DNA from: Anodontia alba
Taxonomy: Eukaryota > Mollusca > Bivalvia > Lucinida > Lucinidae
Assembly (NCBI GenBank): GCA_964016985.1
Contig: OZ024825.1
Coordinates: forward strand, 2,601,501-2,665,500
Reading direction: 5' to 3'
Length of the DNA: 64,000 nucleotides
In this document: positions 10,180-22,300 of the stretch, piece by piece
How the letters are laid out: each line of letters opens with the position of its first letter
Position numbering within the stretch: the stretch's first letter is position 1
Program-made: the position numbers and the translations under genes
The notes under the pieces: generated by a model
Database searches by the model: none
What the model was told of the DNA's origin: nothing
Seen by the model: the letters and a program-made list of their open reading frames with translations, nothing else

Positions 10180-10321
10180 CATAATATACAGCACTGATGT
10201 CATAGAATCCTTTATTAGACATTTTGTTCACATTACTGTTTAAGTGCTTAACAAATTTTAAAGTGTCTTTGTCTCTGTACACAAGCGCTAAAGAATTCTC
10301 CCTTGGCTGGACTGTCAGCAA
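10175..10321 (-). CDS. OGFOD1: OGFOD1 exon 13 (terminal)
   Basis: Acceptor TTTTCAG precedes TTG CTG ACA. The exon encodes [20 protein letters not shown] and ends SAVYYE, stop TAA at 10177-10175. It starts in phase 0 and forms the last strands of the C-terminal domain. Confidence 0.95.
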   Translation of the reverse strand: MLTVQPRENSLALVYRDKDTLKFVKHLNSNVNKMSNKGFYDISAVYYE

Positions 10322-13300
10322 CTGAAAACAAAAAAAAAAACAGTTTGTATACTACATAAGAGCTTCATGGAGGTTAAGATAATATATTCGAATCACTTAC
10401 AACATATACCCCTATAAGGGCACAGTCAAGCAATTTCGTAGTCTTCAGATTACAGGCCATATAGCTACTTCTTTATAAAAGTGTACCGTATTCTGAGAAA
10501 TTACCGCGTTGCCTTATATTCGCAGAATTTCGCGGTTGATCTTGATCAGCGAAAATTAAAATCCGCAAACTATTTTCCAAATCTGTCCAAAGTAGCGGAG
10601 ACATTCGACAAGCATCCAACGATAACATTTTGCGGAAGTTACTTCCCGTAACATAAGGAGAAAAACATCAGAGGAGAACAGGTATTACCTGTGGCAAGGA
10701 TTGTGTTGTGTTATCAGTAATTAACATCAAAAAGACTTCCATTAACAACAATTAAAGGTCACCTGCACCTATATTGAATGTACAATTAGATCATGAGTTT
10801 TATTTACTATTACACTGAACAATAACACGTCCCTCAGTTGTTTGAATATGCAATTGCAGTGTTTATTTTCACGGGTACAAGCAACCATGGAAATTAAAAA
10901 CCACAAAAGTTTATCATCATATTTTTTGAGGCAAATCCACGAAAATTTGGTGATGCGAAAATATTCCAGAATACGGTATGTTGTTGGTATTTATTTCAAT
11001 TGCCTTGAGGCAATTCAAATATAAGTACCAACAACATACTTTTATAATATGAGCTTAACTATACCTAATTTATAAAGAAAATCAGAAAAAAACACACAAA
11101 AACATCACATAAGCATCCTTTATAGATAAGCCGTTCACTGATTTTTTTTTTTTTTTTCCTTCACTGATTTTTTTTTTTTTTTTTTTAAGTGTACCCTTAG
11201 TAACGGTGGATACATATTTTACCACAAGTTTACCCAGTAATTTTTAAAAAGCCTAAGCTCATGGTGTGGTAATTAGGTAGAATATGGTACTCTTTATTTT
11301 TACACAGAAAGATATCCTTGTGTATACTCATTAAAACCACCAAAGATAAAAAAAAAAAAATACCATACAAAAAAGAATGAGCTAGACCCAATTTAATCAG
11401 CAGCATTGAACCCCAAAAAACTGATAGTAAAATTAATGCAGAACATATATCAGCTAGCAGCCCCTGCTGAGACACTAAGCTCCAATGCTTTTCTGAAACC
11501 AGTCAAGGGATACCCACATCTTACAGCTAAGAATAATCTCTTTGATGAAATTAAAATCATCCTAGCTTTTGTGATATTTTTGAAAATTCTAGAAATAATT
11601 CGAGAAGCAATATAAAGAAACACCAACTGCTGAAGATGATAATGTTTAACCTTGAATTTATCCTCATACATGTATTTATTAGTCCTCAGCAGGCTGGTGT
11701 TATAGCAGACAAAAAAAAAGTTACTTTCAGAAAATGCGACCTTGACATTTCATGTGAACCATCAATTTTGCAAGTCCTATTTTTGTGAAAATTTTATCTG
11801 CTTATATTTAAATTCAGTGTTGGAGGGCAAGACAAAAATCTGTGGTAAAAACATACCTCTTCATCTTCACCTTTAGCAATATATGATGTAAATCCACCAA
11901 AATCAGACTCCCATCCTGGTGTAAATAAATATTAAACAATGATGAATTGCCATATTTAACATAAATATTTGGACAGGCATGTCCAAGCAAAAATGTAGAC
12001 CCAGATCAAGCTGGAGAAGCTACAGTGTTTGCCATTCTGCCAATTACTACACTGTTACCATTCTGTCAGCATTTGCCATTCTGCCAGTGACTACACTATT
12101 TGCCATTCTGCCAGCATTTGCCATTCTGCCTGTGACTACACTGCCAGTCTGCCTGTGACTACACTATTTGCCATTCTGCCAACACTTGCCATTCTGCCAG
12201 TGACCACACTGTTTGCCATTCTGCCAGCATTTGCCATTCTGCCAGTAATTACACTGTCATTCTGCCAGTGACTACACTGTTTGCCATTCTGCAAGCATTT
12301 GCCATTCTGCCAGGGACTACACTGTTTGCCATTCTGCCAGTGACTACACTGTTTCATTCTGCCAGTGACTACAGTGTTTGCCATTCTGCCAGTGACTACA
12401 CTGTTTCATTCTGCCAGTGACTACACTGTTTCATTCTGCCAGTGACTACACTGTTTGCCATTCTGCCAGTGACTACACTGTTTCATTCTGCCAGTGACTA
12501 CACTGTTTGCCATTCTGCCAGTGACTACACTGTTTGCCATTCTGCCAGTGACTACACTTTGCCAGAATTTGCCATTCTGCCAGTGACTATAAAGTTTGCC
12601 ATTCTGCCAACATTAGCCATTCTGCCAGTGACTACACTGTTTGCCATTCTGCCAGCATTTGCCATTCTGCCAGTGACTACATAGTTTTCCATTCTGCCAA
12701 CATTGGCCATTCTGCCAGTGACTACACTATTTGCCATTTTGCCAGCATTTGCCATTCTGCCAGTGACTACAATGTTTGCCATTCTGCCAACATTTGCCAT
12801 TCTGCCAGAGGCTACAGTTTGCTATTCTGCCAGAATTTGCCATTCTGCCGGTGACTACACTGTTTGCCATTCTGCCAGCATTTGCCATTCTGCCAGTGAC
12901 TATTTTGTTTGGCAATCTACCAGTATTTGAGATACATCAGGCAGTAAAATGGATTTGTTCAAATTAGGATAACTATGGTAAGTAGAAATGGTGTACAAAT
13001 ATTCAGGTTAATTATGGTGCACAAAGAGGGAGTAAGTGCAGGCCAACATTGTACATATGAATACAGCAGAAATATCTTGTAAAAAGCAAAAGCTCTGCCT
13101 TACCAGGGCATTTACTACTGTTCACAACTGTAATTGTCCTAAACTTTCATAAACCAACACTTCTCACAAACTGGCATATGCAGACTGAGATCAAGCTGTT
13201 CCACCAAATAATTTGCAAAACAAAATGCATACGTCAAAAAAAAAGTATAAGAATGTGTTCAAAATTTAAGGATATCTACGAATGTGCTAAGTGCTGTTTT

Positions 13301-16300
13301 TACATTACGAAGCTTAAATAAGTTTACACCAGATAAGACATAAAACATAATACTAATACAATGTACTGCAGCACATGAAATCATTCACAAGAAATTATCA
13401 GTTGTAGGAAACATGGATACTTTTTCTATACTACAGTTGTACCTAATTTATACATAGTTCAATAAGACGTATAATAAAGGACAACACTGATCTCTGACAC
13501 ATCTCTATATAACCATTTTTTGACACAGATTGGTGAATATTGCCATATACACGCACATACCCACACAAACCCACAAGCCAGAGATCAGTTGGAATAAGTC
13601 TCCAAAACAAATTAAATGTTTCCTTTAACAGAATACATCAGAATGGGAAAATGCTCACCTATGCAAGTTTATGTCAACGTTTTTAAACAATGAAACATAT
13701 GGGTATGGTAGCCGATACAGTTTGAAAAACTTTTCGTCTCTGTATCCTATAGTAACTTGGCATGGAATTAAGCTTTAATTAATTTGGCAAAACAGACACT
13801 TCACAACAAATATGACTATGATGAAGCTACATACCAAATATCAAAGGCCTGTGCCTTCTAGTTTCAAACGAAGATATTTTAAAGATTTTCCCCATATGAG
13901 TCTGTGTAAAACGTGACCCCTGGGGCAGGGTCATTTTTACCCTAGGGCTATAATGTAAACAATCTTGGTAAAGGTCCACTACATAAAACTAAGAACCAAA
14001 TATCAAAGCCTCTAGTTTTACACAAGAATTTTAAAGTTTTGTCCCCATACGAGTCTAAGACAAGTGCTTTCCGGGAAAGAGCCATTTTGATCCCAGGGCC
14101 ATAATTTGAACAATTTTGGTATAGGCCCTCTAGCTGAAGCTACGTACCAAATATCAAAGATCCGGGCCTTCTAGTTTTCAGAAAAGAAGATTTATTAAGT
14201 TTTTCCTTCAATGTGTAAATCAAGTGACTCCTTGGGTGTCACCATATTTGACCTCAGGCTTATAATTTGAGCAATCCTGGTAGAGGTCCACTAGATAAAG
14301 CTACAGACCAAATATAAAAGGCCTGGGCCTTCTGGTTTCACACAAGAAAATTTTCAAGTTTTTCCCTACATGTGTAAAACAAGTAACCCTCTTCTGAGTC
14401 ATTTTTTGACCCCGAAGCTTTAATTTGAACAATCTTGATGGAGTCCATTAGATGAAGCTATTTACCAAATATCAAAAACCTGGGCCGTCTAGTTTCAGAC
14501 GAAGATTTTTAAAGTTTTTCCCTATATGTGTCTATGTAAAACAAGTGGCCCCAGGGAAGAGACATTTTTTACCCCAGGGCTATAATTTGAGAAATCTTGG
14601 TAGCGGCCCATTAGATGAAGTTACATACCAAATATCAAAGGCCTGGGACTTCTAGTTTCAGAGAGATTTTTAAAGTTTTCCCCTATATGAGTCTATGTAC
14701 AACAAGTGACCCCTGAGGCGCGGCCATTTCTTAACCCAGGGCTATAATTTGAACAATCTTGGTAGAGGTCCACAAGCCAAAGCTACATACCAAATATCAA
14801 AGGTGGCTGTCTGGTTTCAGACAAGAAGATTTTTAAAGTTTTGCCTATAGGAGTCTATGTAAAAAAAAAATTGACCTTTCCGTAAAAAAGGTCAAGGTCA
14901 ACCCAAGGTTATCATTTTTTCAAACTTTATTGAGCCCATATCCCCACTGGGCCATTGGCCCTTCGGTTCTGGATGTGGAAGTCAACTTGGTCATGTGACC
15001 CAGATGCTGTGAATAAACTTAAGTATCCTCTACCCACTGAGGCTTCATATGAAATTTGGCTTTGATTGGCTCAGTGGTTTCTGAGAAGATGTTTGAAGAA
15101 TGTGGATGAGAGAAGGACAGATAAACGGTGGAACCTGCCTATACCATAAGCTCACCTATGAGCCTAAAGGCTCTGGTGAGCTTAAAACCTGTAATTTTGA
15201 AGCTCAAGCTTAGTCCATGTGCAGTGGGGTTTGTCTGTATGCAATGGATTTTATAAGTAAGGGGTTCGGCTGGACACGCTGGTATTTAGATGTGCGGATT
15301 GTTTTTCTCCATGCAGTTGAGTATCCACAGCATGGTCAGACCTGCTCATTTTATTCTTCAATTACCTTGGCAACCAACATAAAGCACCAGATCCAGGGCA
15401 AACTCCAAGCCTTCAGTGTCAGTATCATGAACTAATGTATAACAGCCCTGTTGCCATCTTCGAACTTCACTACGACATCTTGATGTGCACTCCTTATCTG
15501 TGTTAACAAAAAAAACATGATAAACAAAATTACATTTGATGCACAACATGTGAAACAGGCTCTTATGACATCTAAACAATAAAAATCAGATCCATACTGG
15601 TTGATGCATACTGGCAGAGCATCCTCCCAGCTTGATCAAGGTCTTCTTAATTCATAGATGTATTCTTCAGTAGCCGATGATTCTGCAAATGGATGGCAAA
15701 GGTCCTGATCAGATGCAGATGTGCAGCCTGAACTAGGCCTCATCTATTTACAATGCACACTGTATATTGTACAGAATACAAATGAAGTGAAATAATATCA
15801 CATACAGACATTTTTCTTTAATAGCCCTATAACAGTGCAAAAATTCTAGGAATCTACCATTTCAGAAATTGTTTAAAAAATTCAGAGAAGCCCAACAACC
15901 ATAATAACCCTAAATAGTAGGACAGACATGCCTAAGCAAAAAGTGTAGACCCAGATCAGATGTCGTAGAATGCGGCATCTGATCAGGGTCTACACTGTTT
16001 GGCACTCATTCAGTACTATTTTAGACACATCCAAAGGTTGTAAAATACCACAGAATTTTTCAAATTTTAGAACAAGTATGGTAAGGAGGTAAGGTGTCCC
16101 AATACCTAGGGTAAATACAGTAATATATATCAGTAAAAACAGAGAAATGACACTTGAGCCACAACATGAGAAAAGGTACCTTACATGCCAAATGAAGACT
16201 CAAATCCGTGCCATCTGATCAGTCTTCATCATCTGCATGAAAAAACTTTGCAGCCTTGGCTATCTAAAATATGCCCAGTGAAGAATCAGATCAGACTGCA

Positions 16301-19300
16301 ACTGCACAGGCTGATCTGAATCTTCTCTGGGTGCACATGTCCAAAGCTACATTGTAGCTTATTTAAGGTAATGAGTTTAGTTCTATTATAATTTTAGGTC
16401 ATTTGCTTCTTACAGTCTACAAGAATTTTAAGAATCATTAAGTCTCAACTGAATATCATTCTCCAGCAATCTGGTTTAAGCTGCCTGTTTGCTGAATTTA
16501 ACCTTTACCACTCTCTGGGCTAACTCGGCAGATGACAAACTGGCGATATTTTTCTTATCCTAGAAAACAGGATTTGATATTTCATGCAAATTGTCTCCAA
16601 TGGAGACAATTTGCATGAAAAGTCAAATCCTGTTTTCTGGGAAAAATAAGAAAAATATTTCAAAATGTCATCTAAAAGTTTTACCTAGAATGCTGAGCAT
16701 TAAGTCCCACAACCAAGCTGATCTCCTGAGAGAGCTACAGAAAAAGAGCAGACTTTGGCATGGAAAGTTTACAAGAGGAATGCTTTTCCACCAGGATATC
16801 ATTTGATATCAGCATGCTTACTTGATATTGCAAGTTTACTTGGATGCCTTGTATTGTGACTGTTACATGACATTCCATTTAATGATATCTTAGGGTAATG
16901 ACGTTGCGTCAACATTTTTCAAGTATTTGTGCAGGCTCTGAATTTCAGATAATAAAAATGCTATTTTGAGGCTACAAACAACTGAAAATGGCACAAAATA
17001 TTTATTACAGGAATGAATTCCATTTACCATATTTGACCTAATTACCGCACTGTGCGCTTAGTTTTTTCAAAAATACTTGGAAAATGAAGTTTTTTAAAAA
17101 GTAAAACATATTTTAACGAGTAATACTTAACCTATAGATAATGTGCTATTCTATTCTGTTATTCACCCCCTCTACAGAAAAAATGACCTTTCAGTCGTTA
17201 TAAAGTCTTAATTCAGAAGGTCCCTTTAAACAGTTACCTGTATGACGTAGTTCCTCCCGCTCAAATGATCACGTGTCAGTTTCTTTTATGTGTAAAACAA
17301 TACACAATTAGGAGAAAAGAGCGAGGGAAGGGAGGTGGGACGATAAATACTTATCTATAGGTTAAGTATTACTCGTTAAAATATGTTTTACTTTTTAAAA
17401 AACTTCATTTTAACTTCGTAATACATTAACCTATAGATAATGTGCTAGAATTTGTAGAATAGGAGGGAGGATTTCTCCTAATAAGTTAGTCCCAACTTCT
17501 GAATTAAGGCTTATTAAAAAGATTTATTTTTATATATATATAATGAGGACATAATTAGTGCTTAAGGCAATAATAAGATCCTTTAACCAAGGATAAAGTA
17601 ATCCAGGGTTAACATATATATATAATAAAGATATAATATAATTAGTACCTCTCTAGTATAGCATCAGGTCTAGGGGGGGCTGTTGACGTTGTCTACACAT
17701 CCATAGCTGATTGCTGTTGGCCCCCCACCACTTTTTGGGCCACTACAATGGGGCCCAAACTTTGGAGATTCTGTGCTTGTTGAGACATGTCTCTGAGATA
17801 GAATTTGGCAAAAGTTGATGAACTATTCCAAACTGCTGCTTGAAGTATATCATTGAGAGGAACTTTGTCGAAGAAAGCCCAAGAAGAGGAAAGAGCTCTA
17901 ACTTCATGAGCTTTGATTTTAAGGAAAGAGATATCTCGTTTAGTGAGTTTCCTATAGGCAAGTTTAACAGTGTAAGATATCCATCTCGAGATAGTATCTT
18001 TAGAAATATCCTTATTGCCTTTAATAGGAAGAAAAAGTCTAGTTCTATTTTGGCGATAAGAGCTAGTCATTTTGAGATAGAATTTCAGAGCCCTAATGGG
18101 GCAAAGAAGTCTGTCAGTATGTTCCCATTTACATATTCGAGCAAGACTAGGAACAACAATAGGATCTGGTTTAACAGAAGGAAGCTGGTTTTTATGCTAA
18201 AAAACCAGATTTAAGAATCAAGGAAACTGAACCATCAGATTGATTAAATCTTAAATGTTGTGAATCCATAGCTAGAGCATGTATTTCACTACACCTTTTA
18301 GCAGTGGCAAGAGCTAAGAGAAAGGCTGTCTTAATAGTAACGTGAAATTTAGAAGCCTTATCAAGAGGATCAAAAGGTGGTTTTTGTAGACATACTAAAA
18401 CCCACGATAAGTCCCATTTAGGTGTAAGAGATCTTTGTACTGGTCGTTGAAGTTCAAAGGATCTGATAAGTTCAGATAAAACTGGATTAGATCCGATTCT
18501 ATTACCAGTTTTGAATTTTAAAGTGTTAGAGATCATAGATCTATAACCTTTAATAGTACTCATCTGACATTTCTTTTCCAAAAAAAGAAAGATTAAGAAA
18601 TCGGCTATAACTGTAATAGGGGTCGAGATCGGATTAACCTTTTTTGTATGACACCAATTAGAGAAGATGGTCCATTTTGCATCGTAGACTTTTTGTGTAG
18701 ATGCTCTTCTTGATCTGGAGACAAAATCTGCAACGTTATGTGAAAATTTCTTATCTCTGATTGATTGTTTGATAACTCCCAAGCGTGAAGGTCGAGAATT
18801 GGGAGGTTTTGATGTACAAATCTTCCTTTGGATTGAGTCAGTAGTCTTGGAATCAGTGGCAGACGAATCGGAGCTGACACTAATAGAAGAAGAAGTTCTG
18901 AGAACCACTGTTGTTGTGGCCAGAACGGAGCTATGAGAACTATTCTGCACTGATGTTGTCGGATTTTCTCTAGAACAGCAGGTATCAGAATAAAAGGAGG
19001 AAAAGCATATGCATGAAGATGATTCCAGTCCATGGACAAGGCATCTATCGCTAGTGCTTTGTAGTCTTGTACTGGAGAGACATATAATGGGAGTCTGTGG
19101 TTGAATCTTGTCGCAAACAGATCCACATTTGGGAAGTTGAGCATCTGGAATACTGAATTCGCAACTGTTTGATCCAGAGCCCATTCTGTCTTGATAGGTT
19201 TGTCTAGTCTTGAGAGGCGGTCTGCAAGAATGTTGAATTTGCCTGGGATGTGACGTACTCTGATAACTATGTCTTGTTCCAGGCACCAATTGAGTATTTT

Positions 19301-22300
19301 CCAAACTTCTACGCAAAGATTGGGGGAATGAGTGCCACCCTGTTTGTTGATATATGAGACCACCGTTGTGTTGTCTGTGGATATCATGATGCAAGAATGG
19401 TGAATAAATGTTTTGGCTTGTTTCAGTGCTAATCGTATGGCCATCATTTCTAACATATTGATATGGAGCTGGGATTGGTTTTCTGTCCAGCGACCATGAA
19501 AGGACAGTGTTGTCGGCTCTAAATGAGCTCCCCATCCGTAATGACTGGCATCCGTATAAAGGAAGAATTTGGGGTCTGGAGGATGGATAGAAGTCCCTGT
19601 CTCGAATCGAATGGGGTTTATCCACCATTGTAAGTGAGATCGAATCATGCTGTTTATCGAGATCGGGTGATCGAGAGGAAGAATATGAGGTTTCCAGACT
19701 GACAGCAGGCACATCTGAAGAGGACGTAAGTGCAGTCTGCCCAGGAGAACAAGGTCTGCTGCAGCACTGAGTTTGCCCAAAAGAAAAAGGAAAGTTTGTG
19801 CCGATACATGTTTTGCTGACATTATTTTCTTGATTGTTAGAATTAGGTTCTGTACACGATCCGCTGGAACCCTGACTAAATTTTGTTGCGTCAGAAATTC
19901 CATACCTATGAAGGTGAATTTCTGAGCAGGAAAGAGATCTGACTTCTTGAGATTTGGCAGAAAACCTAGGCTTTGAATAGTTTGAATGTAAATCTTTGTC
20001 TGAGTAATCAGACGGTTGTGAATCAGATTTTTTATCAGCCAATCGTCTAGGTATGGAAAAACTGATATGGCACGTTGGCGTAGAAAAGCTGCAATAACGT
20101 CCATCAGTTTTGAGAAAATTAACGGTAGGGCCGAAAAGTGATATACTTGATCTTCGTGTACGAAGCGAAGATACTTCCTGGATTGACGATGTATCGGCAC
20201 ATGTAGATATGCATCTGTTAAATCTATGGAGACAGCCCAATCCTTGAGTCTCATCGCTTGTCTTACCGATTTGACTGTTTCCATTTTGAATGCTTGTTTC
20301 TCTATGTAATGGTTTAATAAAGACAGGTCTAATATTAAACGAAACTTTCCGTTCTTTTTTGGCACAAGGAATATCCAGGAATAAAAGCCGGGAGTTTCCG
20401 GATTCTGTACCCTTTCCACTGCCCGTTTGTTGAGAAGATTTTCGATCTCTTCTCTGAGAAACGGGGAGGAGGATTGACTCATTCTGATCGGAACAGATGA
20501 CAAAGGAGGAATTTTGATGAATGGTATACTGAATCCGTTTCGTACGATAGAAAGGACCCATTTGTTGTCTGTTATTTCCTCCCATTTTTCCGCAAAATGG
20601 GCCAAGCGTCCTCCCACTGGAATGTCCGCGAGCGGAAGAGCAGGCAGTGGAAAGGGCGGGCCTTCATAATCTTGCGGAGGAAGAGGCAGGTTTAGAGGAG
20701 GGGAACTGACGGATGTTATCAGTCCTCTTGATATTATCTTTCTTAATGTGAGAAGTTGAGCTTTGAGGAATATTTTTGGACCTATACGACTGCGTAGGTT
20801 TAGGTCTGGATGTTGTTTGTTTAGCAGGATATTTAGGTATCTTGAAAGCTCTGCTCTGCGAAGGAGGCTTATTGGAATGAGATTGTGACTGAATGGATGT
20901 AGAAGCTAGAAACCTTTGCTGTTGAGCTTCAAAGTTTGATTTAGCTATTTCTTTTATCCTGCCGTCAAATAAGGATTTTGAGTTAATAGGAGCGTTCCTT
21001 AACTCGTATGTGGAATTGTCGAGTAGTAGTTTAGACGAAGCTAGGGCTGCGTCCCTCCTAGCTTGAAATAATTCAGTAGTTAAAAGTGTAGACATGGCAG
21101 TAGCATGTTTAATCGATTTGGCTACAGCCTCCAGAAGTCTGGAAAGGGCCGCAACCGACATCGATTCCTGTTGTAATGAAAGGAAGGCAGCTGAAGAAAA
21201 TAGATCAGCATGAGAATTAATAGCGACTAGTTTTCTAGCCTTCCTTTCCCATGCTTCTAGATTCTTGAGCGGAATAGAAGCTCTTCCTTTATTAGAAATG
21301 TCTAGGAGCGACGCATCCGCTTCTAATTGAGGGATATTATCAGTTGGCAAATATTGGTTTTGGCTCTTGTAGAATTTAGTCGGAGCAAGAGCCGAAACCA
21401 AGCTTTGCGGGCAAATCCAATCTCTTGAACATTTGTCCGATTCTAGTCTATTTTGAATATATTTTGTTGTATTTTGTACTAATTTGGATTGTGGGAGGAC
21501 AAGTAATGGAGTGGAACGAGACTCCATTAATTGTTCGATCCCAGAGAGAGGTTTTAATGGAGCTTGATCCTGCTGAGTTTTGGGGCATAACTCAGGAGGA
21601 AGAAGCCGGAAGACCTCGTTAATCGCACGATCAAATGACCAGACTTCGGATTCTGTTGAGTGAGATTCGGCTGAATCTGATCGTAATTAATAGGTTGATT
21701 AGTGATTGGACTAAAATTAGTCTCCTCAGGTTGTATTAGAGTTGGCGTTTGAACAACCAGGGGAGATTTATGAGCCCTTGTATATCTACCAATGTCAAGT
21801 TGAGATTGGGAGGAATTTGATGAAGAAGAAGGCGTCATCGATCGTCTTCTTCTCTTTTTATGAGAGTGCTTAGATCTCTTTGAATTTTTCTTTCGCCGAG
21901 AAGAACTCAAAGAGTCTGACCTGGAAGTAGAGATAGAAGAAGAGGACGATCGATGTCGTCTTCTCTTTTTAGATTTATGCTCTCTTTTTGACTGATCCTT
22001 CCTTGAAGGTCTGGAGATAGATAAATCATTTGAATTAGGAGGCTCAATCATTACACTCGCATCTAAGACCTGCGAAAAATCAGGTTCGAGTGGAATAATC
22101 TGTTTAGAGGAAGAAGCTGGATTAGGAAGTTCTAGTCTATCAGAACGTTCATAACCAGGAATAAAGACATTGGATAGTCTGTGGACACTACCATGTGAAA
22201 TATGGCTACTTATGGACGGAGCGTAGCTTTGTACAGGCACATTTATAGGAATATAACCAGGCGGAATTTGTGTTTGTAGGTCATACGCGAATGACTGTAA

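Noticed and set aside
12030..12915. CRISPR-like array
   Set aside because: Monomers are contiguous without unique spacers, in a eukaryotic intron.
12029..12967. Long open frames on both strands (CHSASDYTV and GRMANSVVT repeats)
   Set aside because: They are translations of the minisatellite, whose monomers lack stops. Both strands are equally open, so no protein is implied.
18192..20585. 797-codon minus-strand frame as one large protein
   Set aside because: Most of it is the shadow frame of RT/RNase H. Only the last 230 or so codons (tyrosine recombinase N-terminus) are real.
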